Shown here: piece after piece, positions 43,730-52,568 of the stretch
Layout of the letters: every line of letters begins with the position of its first letter
How positions within the stretch are numbered: position 1 is the stretch's first letter
Assembly: GCF_002162375.1 (NCBI RefSeq)
Contig: NZ_CP021425.1
Span: 651,001-715,000 of the forward strand
DNA: 64,000 bases
DNA from: Oleiphilus messinensis
GTDB lineage: Bacteria > Pseudomonadota > Gammaproteobacteria > Pseudomonadales > Oleiphilaceae
Direction: 5' to 3'
Translations under genes and position numbers: made by a program
Notes under the pieces: model-generated
Seen by the model: the letters and a program-made list of their open reading frames with translations, nothing else
The model's database searches: none
Told to the model about the DNA's origin: nothing

Positions 43730-43984
43730 ATGACAACCACAACACACACCATTGAGCCACTTGAATTTCATGATTTAGTCGTGCGTCGATCTCATCAAAT
43801 CATGTTGGTCAGTTTCGTCATGATTATTGTGTCCATGTTGGTGAGTTATGTCATACCGGACCTGTTTTCCATGAAGGCTCAAATCGCCGGCCATCTGGGT
43901 GTTGTCATTTTCGCCGGGTTGCTGAAGGTGGGTTATGTCCTGAATCTGGTTGGTCATCGAGGTCGGAGCCAAGTCGTGCTTTAG
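43730..43984 (+). CDS. small two-helix membrane protein in the NorR-Hmp unit
   Basis: This 84-residue protein starts at ATG 43730, with AGGGG upstream. It has a soluble N-terminus (MTTTTHTIEPLEFHDLVVRR), then two helices, about 22-44 (HQIMLVSFVMIIVSMLVSYVI) and 50-72 (AQIAGHLGVVIFAGLLKVGYVL), and a basic tail. It is the first gene after the sigma-54 promoter and precedes hmp by 89 bp. No family was recognised. A link with NO or respiration stress is inferred from position alone. Confidence 0.7.
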   Translation: MTTTTHTIEPLEFHDLVVRRSHQIMLVSFVMIIVSMLVSYVIPDLFSMKAQIAGHLGVVIFAGLLKVGYVLNLVGHRGRSQVVL

Positions 43985-44073
43985 CACTGTGATCTTCATG
44001 CTGTCGATAAATGTATTTCATTTCGAGAGAACTCAATACGTAAATCAGCCAATCATCCTAGCTGGGAGAATTT

Positions 44074-45258
44074 ATGCTATCCAATTCACAGATATCCGTT
44101 GTCAAAGCTACCATTCCTCTTCTGGAAGACGCCAGTGATCAGCTCACAACGCACTTTTATCAACGAATGTTCAAACACAACCCTGAATTAATGAACGTAT
44201 TCAATATGAGTAACCAGCGATCCGGGCGTCAATCGGTTGCATTGTTCAATGCTTTGGCCGCTTACGCCCGGTTTATTGATGACCTTCCACGGCTGAAGTC
44301 CGCAGTGGAGCGCATTGCTCAGAAGCACACGTCCTTCGACATTCGTCCTCAGCAGTACGATATTGTCGGCCACCACTTAATTGAAACCCTGCGGGAATTG
44401 GCGGGGCCGGCGTTTACCGAAGAGGTGGAATCAGCCTGGACGGCTGCGTACAGGCAATTGGCAGGCGTGTTTATTGACCGGGAAGGCGGACTTTATCATG
44501 AAAGAGCAAATGCTGTCGGTGGGTGGGAAGGTCCCCGTGCATTTCATTTGATTGAAAAACGCGCGGAGTCAGATTTGGTAACATCTTTTGTGTTTGAACC
44601 CGAGGATGGTGGATCTGTGCTTGACTTCAAACCGGGCCAGTATCTGGGTATTCGAGTTCAACCACTGCAACACGAATTTAAAGCGATTCGGCAATACTCG
44701 ATTTCCGGCCGATGTAATGGGAAATCCTACCAAATATCGGTAAAACGGGAAGGGCACGATTTTCCGGGAGTGGTGTCACACTATCTGCACGATATTTTAA
44801 AGGTCGGTGATTCAGTGGAGTTATTTGCACCGGCCGGTGACTTTTATTTTGTGGACCGCGAAGCGCCGGTGGTGTTGATTTCTGCGGGTGTTGGCATCAC
44901 GCCAATGCAAGCGATACTTGAACACCTGGCCTCAGTGCAGTACTCGCATCCAGTGCACTATCTACATGCCTGTGAACACGCGTCTCAGCATTCATTTCGC
45001 AACCGGGTTGCGGTATTACAGGAGTGTTTAACTTTTTATGCCCATACTTGGTATCGAAACACCGAATCGGAAGAGACTGGTACGCTGCGGGGATTGATGG
45101 ATCTTGCGGCGGTGGCACAATTACCCATTGCACATGGGGATTTTTATCTCTGTGGGCCTGTGGCATTCATGCAGTTTATTAAAACACAGCTACTAAACTT
45201 CGGCGTTGAAGAACACCGAATCCATTACGAAGTTTTTGGTCCTCATGAGGCCTTTTAA
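44074..45258 (+). CDS. hmp: flavohaemoglobin (nitric oxide dioxygenase)
   Basis: This 394-residue protein oxidises NO to nitrate with O2 and NAD(P)H. The globin domain (1-140) has Y29 (B10), Q53 (E7) and proximal H85, exactly at E. coli Hmp numbering. The reductase domain has the FAD motif RQYSIS and the NAD motif GVGITPMQAIL, and a late segment YLCGPVAFMQ. The start is ATG 44074 with GGGAG upstream. It is controlled by the sigma-54/NorR region at 43558-43664 through the preceding small gene. It is the effector of the NO-detoxifying unit. Confidence 0.95.
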   Translation: MLSNSQISVVKATIPLLEDASDQLTTHFYQRMFKHNPELMNVFNMSNQRSGRQSVALFNALAAYARFIDDLPRLKSAVERIAQKHTSFDIRPQQYDIVGHHLIETLRELAGPAFTEEVESAWTAAYRQLAGVFIDREGGLYHERANAVGGWEGPRAFHLIEKRAESDLVTSFVFEPEDGGSVLDFKPGQYLGIRVQPLQHEFKAIRQYSISGRCNGKSYQISVKREGHDFPGVVSHYLHDILKVGDSVELFAPAGDFYFVDREAPVVLISAGVGITPMQAILEHLASVQYSHPVHYLHACEHASQHSFRNRVAVLQECLTFYAHTWYRNTESEETGTLRGLMDLAAVAQLPIAHGDFYLCGPVAFMQFIKTQLLNFGVEEHRIHYEVFGPHEAF

Positions 45259-45265
45259 GGGGTGC

Positions 45266-45364
45266 GATTATGAAATTCAACCCAATTCACCTAGTGAAGG
45301 CTTGCGGGTTGCATTTATCGAGATGAATGGTGCCCCCGTAGAATTAATGGAATATCAATTTTAA
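45266..45364 (+). pseudogene. VOC/glyoxalase-family remnant (C-terminal fragment)
   Basis: Immediately after hmp, a frame without a start codon reads NSPSEGLRVAFIEMNGAPVE then LMEYQF and a stop at 45362-45364. This is the typical last strand of VOC (glyoxalase/epimerase-like) proteins, where (G-L-R-V-A-F)-(I/L)-x-x-(D/N)-G-x-x-V-E-L-(M/L)-E recurs. The upstream part is not found, because hmp occupies that place. It is read as the 3' remnant of a gene that was replaced. The terminator that would have followed it (45372-45394) is still there. Confidence 0.45.
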
Positions 45365-45371
45365 TGCAAGG

Positions 45372-45402
45372 TGGCCAGTGTAGTCCGCTGGCCATGATTT
45401 TT
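45372..45402 (+). terminator. rho-independent terminator after the hmp unit
   Basis: TGGCCAG (45372-45378) pairs with CTGGCCA (45388-45394) across a nine-base loop, and is followed by TGATTTTT. It has a good stem with a T-run and ends the plus-strand hmp transcript. It lies eight bases after the VOC-like remnant's stop. Confidence 0.7.
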
Positions 45403-45438
45403 CAGAGTAGCTTGCGGTTTGATGCTCAGCATCGCATG

Positions 45439-45783
45439 CTAGTGAATAGGAATGCTGCCTTGTTTGTGCTGCTGTTGAATCGTATAGGGCAAAAGTACCG
45501 TGTCTAACGCGGCAGAGGCGGCGAGTTCTACGCCATAGTAAATCGCGAGCTCACCAGAGGTGGTAGATTGTGGTCGGGCGTGCAAATGGCAAAGGCTGTA
45601 GGTAAATCCAGAGTAAACCCGCGGGATTGTTTCGCAGTAGGTCTCCGCGCTGTGTAGGTTCCGTTTTATTTCCTGATCGGTGTGCAGACTCGTGCGCAGC
45701 GTACCGCAGGCGCCCAATCCGAGGCAGAGACTTGCCACCAGAAGTGATTTTTTGTAGTACTGTACTCCCTTTCCTGAACGCAT
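45439..45783 (-). CDS. YceK/YidQ-family lipoprotein (DUF1375)
   Basis: This 114-residue protein has a lipobox after the signal segment (LLVASLCLGLGACGTLR, Cys near 26). The family pattern G-(I/V)-x-x-x-V-x-x-A-x-x-x-D-(T/L)-x-L-L-P-Y-T is present in the second half (YYGVELAASAALDTVLLPYTI). YceK/YidQ-type proteins are small outer-membrane lipoproteins of unknown function. The start is the ATG at 45781-45783, with GAGGG eight bases upstream. It faces the hmp terminator. Confidence 0.82.
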   Translation of the reverse strand: MRSGKGVQYYKKSLLVASLCLGLGACGTLRTSLHTDQEIKRNLHSAETYCETIPRVYSGFTYSLCHLHARPQSTTSGELAIYYGVELAASAALDTVLLPYTIQQQHKQGSIPIH

Positions 45784-46175
45784 AATCCAATCCCTCGTCT
45801 CCTGATTTTATCTAAATCAGTATTGCATACTATTGCCTGAATGAAATCCTATACTTTGGATATTTTTGCTTCATTCTGATTATGGTCTCAGTTTCAGGGT
45901 GTATAGTTTTTTGACGTAAGCGCATTAGTTCGCGGTAAATTTTTTAATGGCTGGCTAAGGCAATACTGATGTACTGCTTTTGTATTATTGTCACTCCGTA
46001 AAACGAGGCGTACCTTAGGGAAGCGCTAGCATGTGCGCTAGTGCTCAGTATAACGTTTGTCATTCATTTTACGTTTTAATGGTTGTATATACATGTAGTT
46101 TTGACGAATTTGGACGATAAATTGCGGGCGATGGCTTGTAATTCCATCGTTAATTTTTAATACAAGGATGCTGCT
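45784..46175. other. 392-bp divergent region before the second DUF4214 gene
   Basis: This A+T-rich region between the lipoprotein gene and the 345-aa protein gene likely holds their promoters. It contains several ATG codons but no frame with a ribosome-binding site. The direct-repeat motif found upstream of the first DUF4214 gene (13546-13579) is not present here. Confidence 0.4.
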
Positions 46176-47213
46176 ATGATTCGCAGAATTGTCAAAATAA
46201 TCAAAAATCGGGCCTTGGTCACGATTCCTGTATGTTTGTTTGGTTTTTTGCTCACATATACAAACACTGTGCGAGCGGAATGTAATATCGCTGATCTTGA
46301 TAACTCGACAGCAGGTGTTATTCAAGCTTACTTGGCGTATTACGGGCGTGTTCCTGATGCCGGTGGTTATGAGTTTTGGAAAATGGAACTGGAAAACAAT
46401 GGTAATGATTTCTCTGCCATAAGTACGATATTTGGCGAATCGAAAGAATTTTCGGATCGATTTGGTGATTTGGACGACGCAGAGCTGGTGGAGCAGTTAT
46501 ATCAATGGCTCTTCAATCGAGCTCCGGATGATGCTGGTTTTGCGTTTTGGCAGAATCAGTTGGACTCCGGTCAGGTGACCTATGCGGAAATGGCTCTTGC
46601 TGTACTTCGGGGCGCGACGGGTCGTGATCTGGATTACATCGATGGCGTTACGGCGTTGGTGTTTCAAGTCGTTCGGCAAGGGCCGCCCGATTATCGTTCT
46701 CCAAGTGAACTGGAAGTATGGTCTGAAGTGCCACTGTTGTTGAATTTCTATGATAATGACTTGGAGGCCGCCTGCTCCCGGGTAAATTTAGCGCTCACCG
46801 AGAATAGAAGGTTCTTGCCACTTGATCCAGACGTCACGGAAATGTATTTGAAAAACTTTGAGCTTTGGCGAAGTCTGCCTAATCGGGATAACTATATTGC
46901 GACTCTTGCATTGTATTGTTTCTGCACGGTAAGTGGCAATATCACCGTCCATGTTGAAAATGGTACCGTCGTGGCTATTGAAGATACGGATACCGGGGAA
47001 CCCTATGGTGAATTTGGTGTTGCGGATGCGATTACGCTGGAGAATATGCTGACCATTGCGGAGGCTGCTGTGGTTGGGGAGGCGCGTTATTATAGTATCG
47101 AGTTTGATGAAAATACCGGTTTTCCCGTAGACTTTTCTATCGATTACAGCCTCAGTATCGCGGATGATGAAATAGGTTGGACCGTATTTGATATTGAGTT
47201 TACCAGCCCCTGA
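46176..47213 (+). CDS. secreted DUF4214-DUF6174 protein
   Basis: This 345-residue protein has a signal peptide (LVTIPVCLFGFLLTYTNTVRA) followed by a DUF4214 domain (about 40-165) containing GVIQAYLAYYGRVPDAGGYEFW and LYQWLFNRAPDDAGFAFWQNQL. It is closely parallel to the protein at 13631 (A-Y-x-A-Y-Y-G-R-(I/V)-P-D). The C-terminal 115 residues match DUF6174 (YIATLALYCFCTVSGNITVH, VENGTVVAIEDTDTGEP, DENTGFPVDFSIDYSLSIAD). It is probably extracellular or periplasmic. The two paralogues are 32 kb apart and have different C-termini. Confidence 0.87.
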   Translation: MIRRIVKIIKNRALVTIPVCLFGFLLTYTNTVRAECNIADLDNSTAGVIQAYLAYYGRVPDAGGYEFWKMELENNGNDFSAISTIFGESKEFSDRFGDLDDAELVEQLYQWLFNRAPDDAGFAFWQNQLDSGQVTYAEMALAVLRGATGRDLDYIDGVTALVFQVVRQGPPDYRSPSELEVWSEVPLLLNFYDNDLEAACSRVNLALTENRRFLPLDPDVTEMYLKNFELWRSLPNRDNYIATLALYCFCTVSGNITVHVENGTVVAIEDTDTGEPYGEFGVADAITLENMLTIAEAAVVGEARYYSIEFDENTGFPVDFSIDYSLSIADDEIGWTVFDIEFTSP

Positions 47214-47329
47214 GGCGCCTCTTTGTCTTGTTGGATATGTGTCCTTTTTTGTGGGGTGGTTGTCATTGTGCCATCTTTGCTGCGATGCGAATATACAGCT
47301 ATGTTTCCCAACACAGAAGGACATAATTG

Positions 47330-47995
47330 ATGCACATTCAAATTCTGCTTTATGAAAATATGACTGCGCTGGATGCCATTGGCCCCTATGAGTGTTTGAG
47401 CCGTATCCCTGGTGTTCAATTAACTATGGTCGGGTTGGACACGGGGTCGGTTCGGACGGATACCGGATCGCTTGGCTTGATGGTCGACCAAATACTGGAA
47501 GACGCGCCATTGGCGGATGTAGTTCTGGTGCCCGGTGGGCCTGCCCGTGGTGTGGTGGCCATGATGGGAAATGAGCGAGTGAAGGCCTGGTTACAACGGC
47601 AGCATGCACAAACCACAGTGACGGCTTCGGTTTGCACGGGGGCATTGATTCTCGCGGCCCATGGTATCGTCACTAGCGGTCCGGTAGCCAGTCACTGGGC
47701 AGCAGAAGAGCGCCTGAAGGCATTGGGTTTAGCATACAGCGGCCAACGAATCACCGAGAATGGTAAGGTCGTTACGGCTGCCGGGGTCTCGGCTGGGATT
47801 GATATGGCACTGGCATTAATTGATCGCTTGGTAGACCGCGAAACTGCGGAGTTGATTCAACTTGGCATTGAGTATGATCCGCAGCCTCCTTTTACCATGC
47901 ACAAAACACCGGAGAAAATGGAGGCCTACATGATATTGTCCAACAAACTAGCAGACTCCCGTAAGCAGGCTATCGCGGGGCATGATCGGGCTTGA
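47330..47995 (+). CDS. DJ-1/PfpI family protein (isonitrile-hydratase-like)
   Basis: This 221-residue protein starts at ATG 47330, with GAAGGA upstream. The DJ-1/PfpI fold includes VLVPGGPARG (66-75), and the nucleophile cysteine is C102 in SVCTGALILAAHGI, followed by the H-W-A-type element HWAAEERLKALG and AGVSAGIDMAL. It is closest to the InhA-like (isonitrile hydratase) and GlxA-lobe group. The next gene, 48030, is a GlxA-type regulator with the same fold, as often seen in pairs. The substrate is not known. Confidence 0.85.
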   Translation: MHIQILLYENMTALDAIGPYECLSRIPGVQLTMVGLDTGSVRTDTGSLGLMVDQILEDAPLADVVLVPGGPARGVVAMMGNERVKAWLQRQHAQTTVTASVCTGALILAAHGIVTSGPVASHWAAEERLKALGLAYSGQRITENGKVVTAAGVSAGIDMALALIDRLVDRETAELIQLGIEYDPQPPFTMHKTPEKMEAYMILSNKLADSRKQAIAGHDRA

Positions 47996-48029
47996 TGCGG
48001 TTGAGTAAGGTTGTGCAAGGTCGTTTGCC

Positions 48030-49058
48030 ATGACAATTCCGAGCAATAGCGCGAAATCAGTTGCCGTTATTGGCTTCGCGAATGCCCAGGTGCTGGATAT
48101 TACCGGTCCGATGGAAGTATTTTCCCAAGCGAACAGGGTGGCAATGGGCCAAAATCAACAAGGTAAAGTGGAACCGGAAAGCCGTTACAATCGATACACC
48201 ATCGGGCTGTATTCCCCCGATGGTGAACCCTTCCGTGTCAGCAACGGGCTACAATTGGTTCCGGTGGGGGCGCTGGCGGATATTGGGCAAAACACCCATA
48301 CGCTAGTGATTGCTGGTGGACAAGGAACACTGGCACAAATGGAAAACCCTGCTTTAATCCGATGGCTACAACGCGCAGAAGGGGGCTTTGAGCGGATTGT
48401 CTCAGTGTGTTCGGGAGCGTTGTTGCTTGCACAAGCGGGGCTCCTGACCAATCGAGTGGCAACAACCCACTGGAGCGCCTGCCAGACGTTGCAATCCAAC
48501 TTTCCAGAAACACGGGTCAATGAAAATGCAATCTATACCCGTGATGGTAAAGTTTATACGTCCGCCGGGGTGACGACTGGAATTGATTTGTGTCTGGCTC
48601 TGGTGGCTCAAGACTATGGCCGGGCTGTGGCCATCACCATTGCCCGCTCGCTGGTACTGTATCTTCAGCGCCCGGGAGGGCAACGGCAATTCAGCCGTGT
48701 GCTGGAGCTCCAAAGCCGGACATCGAACCATCTGGAAGCGCTCGTGTTCTGGATGGCTGAAAATCTGGATCGAGATTTGACCGTGGCCACTCTGGCCGAG
48801 CAGGCCTGTGTCAGTCCTCGGCATTTGGCCCGTAAATTTCAGCAGGAGTTTGGCTCCAGTCCCATGAAGTTGCTGGCATTTCTGCGTCTGGAGAAGAGTC
48901 GGGAACTGCTTGAAGAAAGCAACCTCTCCATTCAAATCATTGCCACGCAATGTGGATTTCAGTCTACGGAGACCTTACGTCGGCAATTCAACGAGCAATA
49001 CGGAATCAGCCCTTCACAATATCGGGAGCGCTTTGCGTTTGCTCGGGATTTTGGGTAA
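48030..49058 (+). CDS. GlxA/GATase-1-type AraC-family regulator
   Basis: This 342-residue protein has a DJ-1/PfpI-like N-terminal domain (about 9-190) with the cysteine-containing SVCSGALLLAQAGLL and GVTTGIDLCLALVA, followed by an AraC helix-turn-helix (about 235-338: DLTVATLAEQACVSPRHLARKF and IQIIATQCGFQSTETLRRQF). Members of this group regulate nitrogen and amine metabolism, including GbdR and ArgR of Pseudomonas. It is 34 bp after the DJ-1 gene. Downstream genes make the formaldehyde detoxification pair, a possible but unproven target. Confidence 0.9.
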   Translation: MTIPSNSAKSVAVIGFANAQVLDITGPMEVFSQANRVAMGQNQQGKVEPESRYNRYTIGLYSPDGEPFRVSNGLQLVPVGALADIGQNTHTLVIAGGQGTLAQMENPALIRWLQRAEGGFERIVSVCSGALLLAQAGLLTNRVATTHWSACQTLQSNFPETRVNENAIYTRDGKVYTSAGVTTGIDLCLALVAQDYGRAVAITIARSLVLYLQRPGGQRQFSRVLELQSRTSNHLEALVFWMAENLDRDLTVATLAEQACVSPRHLARKFQQEFGSSPMKLLAFLRLEKSRELLEESNLSIQIIATQCGFQSTETLRRQFNEQYGISPSQYRERFAFARDFG

Positions 49059-49138
49059 AAAATCTATTCGACATTTGCCCCCGTTTTCCTTACAGTGGCG
49101 CCCCCTTCAAAAAAGTCCGATGAACACAAAGGTAGAGG

Positions 49139-49441
49139 TTGGTGTTGTACTGGGAAAGTAATGAACGTTTTTTTACTGCGACATTGCAGCGTGATTTGTT
49201 CGGTGACTTGTGCATTATGACCCGTCAGGGCGGTCTCCGTGATAAGTCCGGAACGACTCATATCATTCATTGTCATGACTTACCCCATGCCCGCAGCATT
49301 CTCCGTGATATTTTCAAACGGCGTAAACAAATGGGCTTCAAACTGTTTCCCGAAACCCGGCAGCTCGGCTCCGACCGCGTCGCGCAAAAACGCCGCCGCC
49401 CATCACCTGACCGCGCTCAACTCGAGTTGTTTCGTCACTGA
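49139..49441 (+). CDS. WGR-domain-like small protein
   Basis: This 100-residue protein opens VLYWESNERFFTATLQRDLF, then GDLCIMTRQGGLRDKSGTTH, which reads like the WGR domain pattern (L-Y-W-x-x-x-x-R-F-Y...L-x-R-D-L-F-G-x-W). The C-terminus (FKRRKQMGFKLFPETRQLG, then RRRPSPDRAQLELFRH) is basic. WGR domains occur in DNA- or RNA-linked proteins. The start is TTG 49139 or GTG 49142, with AGAGG close by; choice between them is uncertain. It is downstream of the GlxA regulator and upstream of frmA. Confidence 0.65.
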   Translation: MVLYWESNERFFTATLQRDLFGDLCIMTRQGGLRDKSGTTHIIHCHDLPHARSILRDIFKRRKQMGFKLFPETRQLGSDRVAQKRRRPSPDRAQLELFRH

Positions 49442-49544
49442 GAGTCTCTGTTGGCCTACAACGGGATGTCGCATTCTTGTGACAAAACCAACTATACTGC
49501 AGGCATTTCCTATCGATTTTAATGTTTTTCGATCGTATTTTTGA

Positions 49545-50681
<1,137 letters not shown>

Positions 50682-50731
50682 GTCGGCACAAATCAGTAAT
50701 CGTTACGATCCCGGAGATTGGTCTACCATCG

Positions 50732-51607
50732 ATGAACACTACAACCCAAAGTCCATTGCAACAGATTTCTGAAAGTTTGAGCTTTGCTGGTCGTCAATTA
50801 CGTTTTCAGCATGCATCGTCATGCTGTCAGTGTGATATGACGTTTTCGATCTACCTACCGCCCCAGGCGGAAGAGTCGGGGGCCCGATTACCCGTGCTTT
50901 ACTGGTTATCGGGATTGACCTGCACCGATGAAAATTTTGTGCAAAAATCCGGGTTTCAGCGCTACGCAGCACAACACGGTGTTATTGTGGTTGCGCCTGA
51001 TACCAGTCCCCGAGGAGAAGGGGTGCCCGATGATCCGGACGGTAGCTGGGACATAGGCCTCGGTGCCGGCTTTTACGTGAATGCGACTCAGGAACCCTGG
51101 CGTACTCACTATCATATGTATGATTACGTCAGTGCCGAGTTGCCTGAAATAATTGCGGAGCATTTCCCGGTTGATACAGCTCGGCAAGGGATCTTCGGAC
51201 ATTCAATGGGCGGGCACGGTGCGCTGGTTATTGGTCTGCGCAATCCGGATTGCTTTCGCTCGATATCGGCTTTTGCTCCGATCGTAAATCCTGCCAACTG
51301 CCCGTGGGGGCAAAAAGCTCTGGGATATTATCTGGGGGAAGCCGGACGTGCCTGGAATGATTATGATGCACTGGCGCTTCTGGAAGAACATCAGCCCCAG
51401 TGCATGATTAAAATCGATCAGGGGGGGGCTGATTCATTTCTCGAAGCCCAGCTTCACCCGGAGCGTTTAGTGCAACTGTGTCAGAATAAACGCTATCCGC
51501 TCGAATACCATTTATACCCGGGTTACGATCACAGTTATTTCTTTATTGCTTCATTTATCGGGAGCCATTTCCAGTTTCATCTTGAGCAACTGAATCAATC
51601 AGCATAA
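50732..51607 (+). CDS. fghA: S-formylglutathione hydrolase
   Basis: This 291-residue serine esterase of the esterase D family hydrolyses S-formylglutathione to formate and glutathione. Its nucleophile is S158 (GHSMGGHGALVIGL), with conserved CTDENFVQKSGFQRYAAQHG and late residues YDHSYFFIASFI. It follows frmA at 50 bp and is therefore the second step of the same pathway. A hairpin with a GTTTGT tail follows the stop. Confidence 0.95.
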   Translation: MNTTTQSPLQQISESLSFAGRQLRFQHASSCCQCDMTFSIYLPPQAEESGARLPVLYWLSGLTCTDENFVQKSGFQRYAAQHGVIVVAPDTSPRGEGVPDDPDGSWDIGLGAGFYVNATQEPWRTHYHMYDYVSAELPEIIAEHFPVDTARQGIFGHSMGGHGALVIGLRNPDCFRSISAFAPIVNPANCPWGQKALGYYLGEAGRAWNDYDALALLEEHQPQCMIKIDQGGADSFLEAQLHPERLVQLCQNKRYPLEYHLYPGYDHSYFFIASFIGSHFQFHLEQLNQSA

Positions 51608-51608
51608 A

Positions 51609-51640
51609 GCCGAACCCTGAATAAACTCTGGTTCGGCGTT
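51609..51640 (+). terminator. terminator after fghA
   Basis: GCCGAACC (51609-51616) pairs with GGTTCGGC (51630-51637) across a 13-base loop, followed by GTTTGT. It begins at the end of the fghA stop and fits a rho-independent terminator with a short T-tract. Confidence 0.6.
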
Positions 51641-51650
51641 TGTGCCATCA

Positions 51651-51673
51651 GGCTGAGTCATTCCTCAGCCTTT
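51651..51673 (-). terminator. stem-loop at the end of the 138-aa membrane protein gene
   Basis: GGCTGAG (51651-51657) pairs with CTCAGCC (51664-51670) across a six-base loop, followed by TTTA on the plus strand. It overlaps the stop of the minus-strand gene (51665) and may serve both convergent transcripts. Confidence 0.45.
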
Positions 51674-52081
51674 ACTGTCTTTGCTGCTTCTAATGATCCG
51701 TCGGTGCCAGATCGAGTAGTAACGCCAGTTACTCGGTGCGTGGGATATGATTCCCGAGGCGATGATTGCCACCACCATAATCAACGTGTCCCAATTAGGT
51801 GCAATGCCTACGAGAAGGAGCAGTCCTATTTTTAACATAATGATTATGCCCCTAATTTGCACAAACCAAATGAGATTTGAAAGGGCGTCGAGCAAAAAAA
51901 GTGCGCTTCCCGTTGTAATCGCCGCATACCAAAACCAAGCCCAGTTATCAAAAGGCAAACCGAAGAAAATTCCACCGGCTGTACCCGCTATGGTTAATAT
52001 ATGCAGTGACCTTATTATTATTTTTGTGGTTCTTTTTCCTTTAAAATCAGGTGATAAGGGGGTTTTAATATTTTTTGTCAT
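51665..52081 (-). CDS. small multi-helix membrane protein, unknown function
   Basis: This 138-residue protein has four predicted membrane segments at about 24-42, 48-70, 77-94 and 97-115 (SLHILTIAGTAGGIFFGLPF; WYAAITTGSALFLLDALSN; IIIMLKIGLLLLVGIA; TLIMVVAIIASGIISH), with a basic C-terminus (NWRYYSIWHRRIIRSSK). It shows no family motif that was recognised. The ATG at 52079-52081 has AAGGG about 11 bases upstream. It faces fghA convergently and lies upstream of the urt locus on the opposite strand. Confidence 0.6.
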   Translation of the reverse strand: MTKNIKTPLSPDFKGKRTTKIIIRSLHILTIAGTAGGIFFGLPFDNWAWFWYAAITTGSALFLLDALSNLIWFVQIRGIIIMLKIGLLLLVGIAPNWDTLIMVVAIIASGIISHAPSNWRYYSIWHRRIIRSSKDSKG

Positions 52082-52568
52082 ATGTGTATTAAACCCTTCG
52101 ATATTTTTAAGAAAGCCTTCATTTTTCGATTTGTCGTAAATTTAAATTGAGCTTAAATGGTGCGTGATTAGAAAGTATTGGTGCCATTTTTCCGTGCACT
52201 GTGCCACTTAGGGAAATTGTGTGTTGTTATGGTGCGCTCATTTTGTTTGTGGTATTTGTTGGTGCACTTATTCCTTGCGATTCTCCCCGTTAGCTTGAGT
52301 GTTAGTCGTTTTTGTTTCAATAATTTTATAAAAAACAACAACATGTTCATTTTGGTATGGTTGCTGCTATAAGTCACGAAGGACAAAACTGATTTCGCCA
52401 AGAGACCGGATCAGGGTTTTCGTTGATGTAATCGCGGTGCTCTTTGCGTCACTCAGCTGATCGCTGTCTCAAGTTTTAGTCAGCACGTTCTATTTATTTA
52501 AAACCATAATAGCATTTGACGAATTCTCATAGCCCCACAGAAGGGTAGGAAGACAGGAGCAAATAACG
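52082..52568. other. 487-bp region upstream of urtA
   Basis: This holds the promoter region of the urt operon. The 5' half is A+T-rich. No convincing sigma-54 site was found; the nearest partial matches contain TGGTGC or TTGC but fail in spacing. Several stop-free stretches exist (52178-52372 on plus, 52168-52401 on minus) without ribosome-binding sites. No regulator gene lies within the gap. Confidence 0.45.

Noticed and set aside
43496..43730. Third NorR site as in E. coli norVW
   Set aside because: Searched for GT-N7-AC; only two convincing sites are present.
52178..52372. Plus-strand 64-codon hydrophobic frame upstream of urtA
   Set aside because: Arises from A+T-rich DNA; no ribosome-binding site and an equal-length minus frame overlaps it.
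52082..52568. Sigma-54/NtrC promoter for urtA
   Set aside because: Only partial matches (TGGTGC, TTGC) with wrong spacing were found, so it is not claimed.
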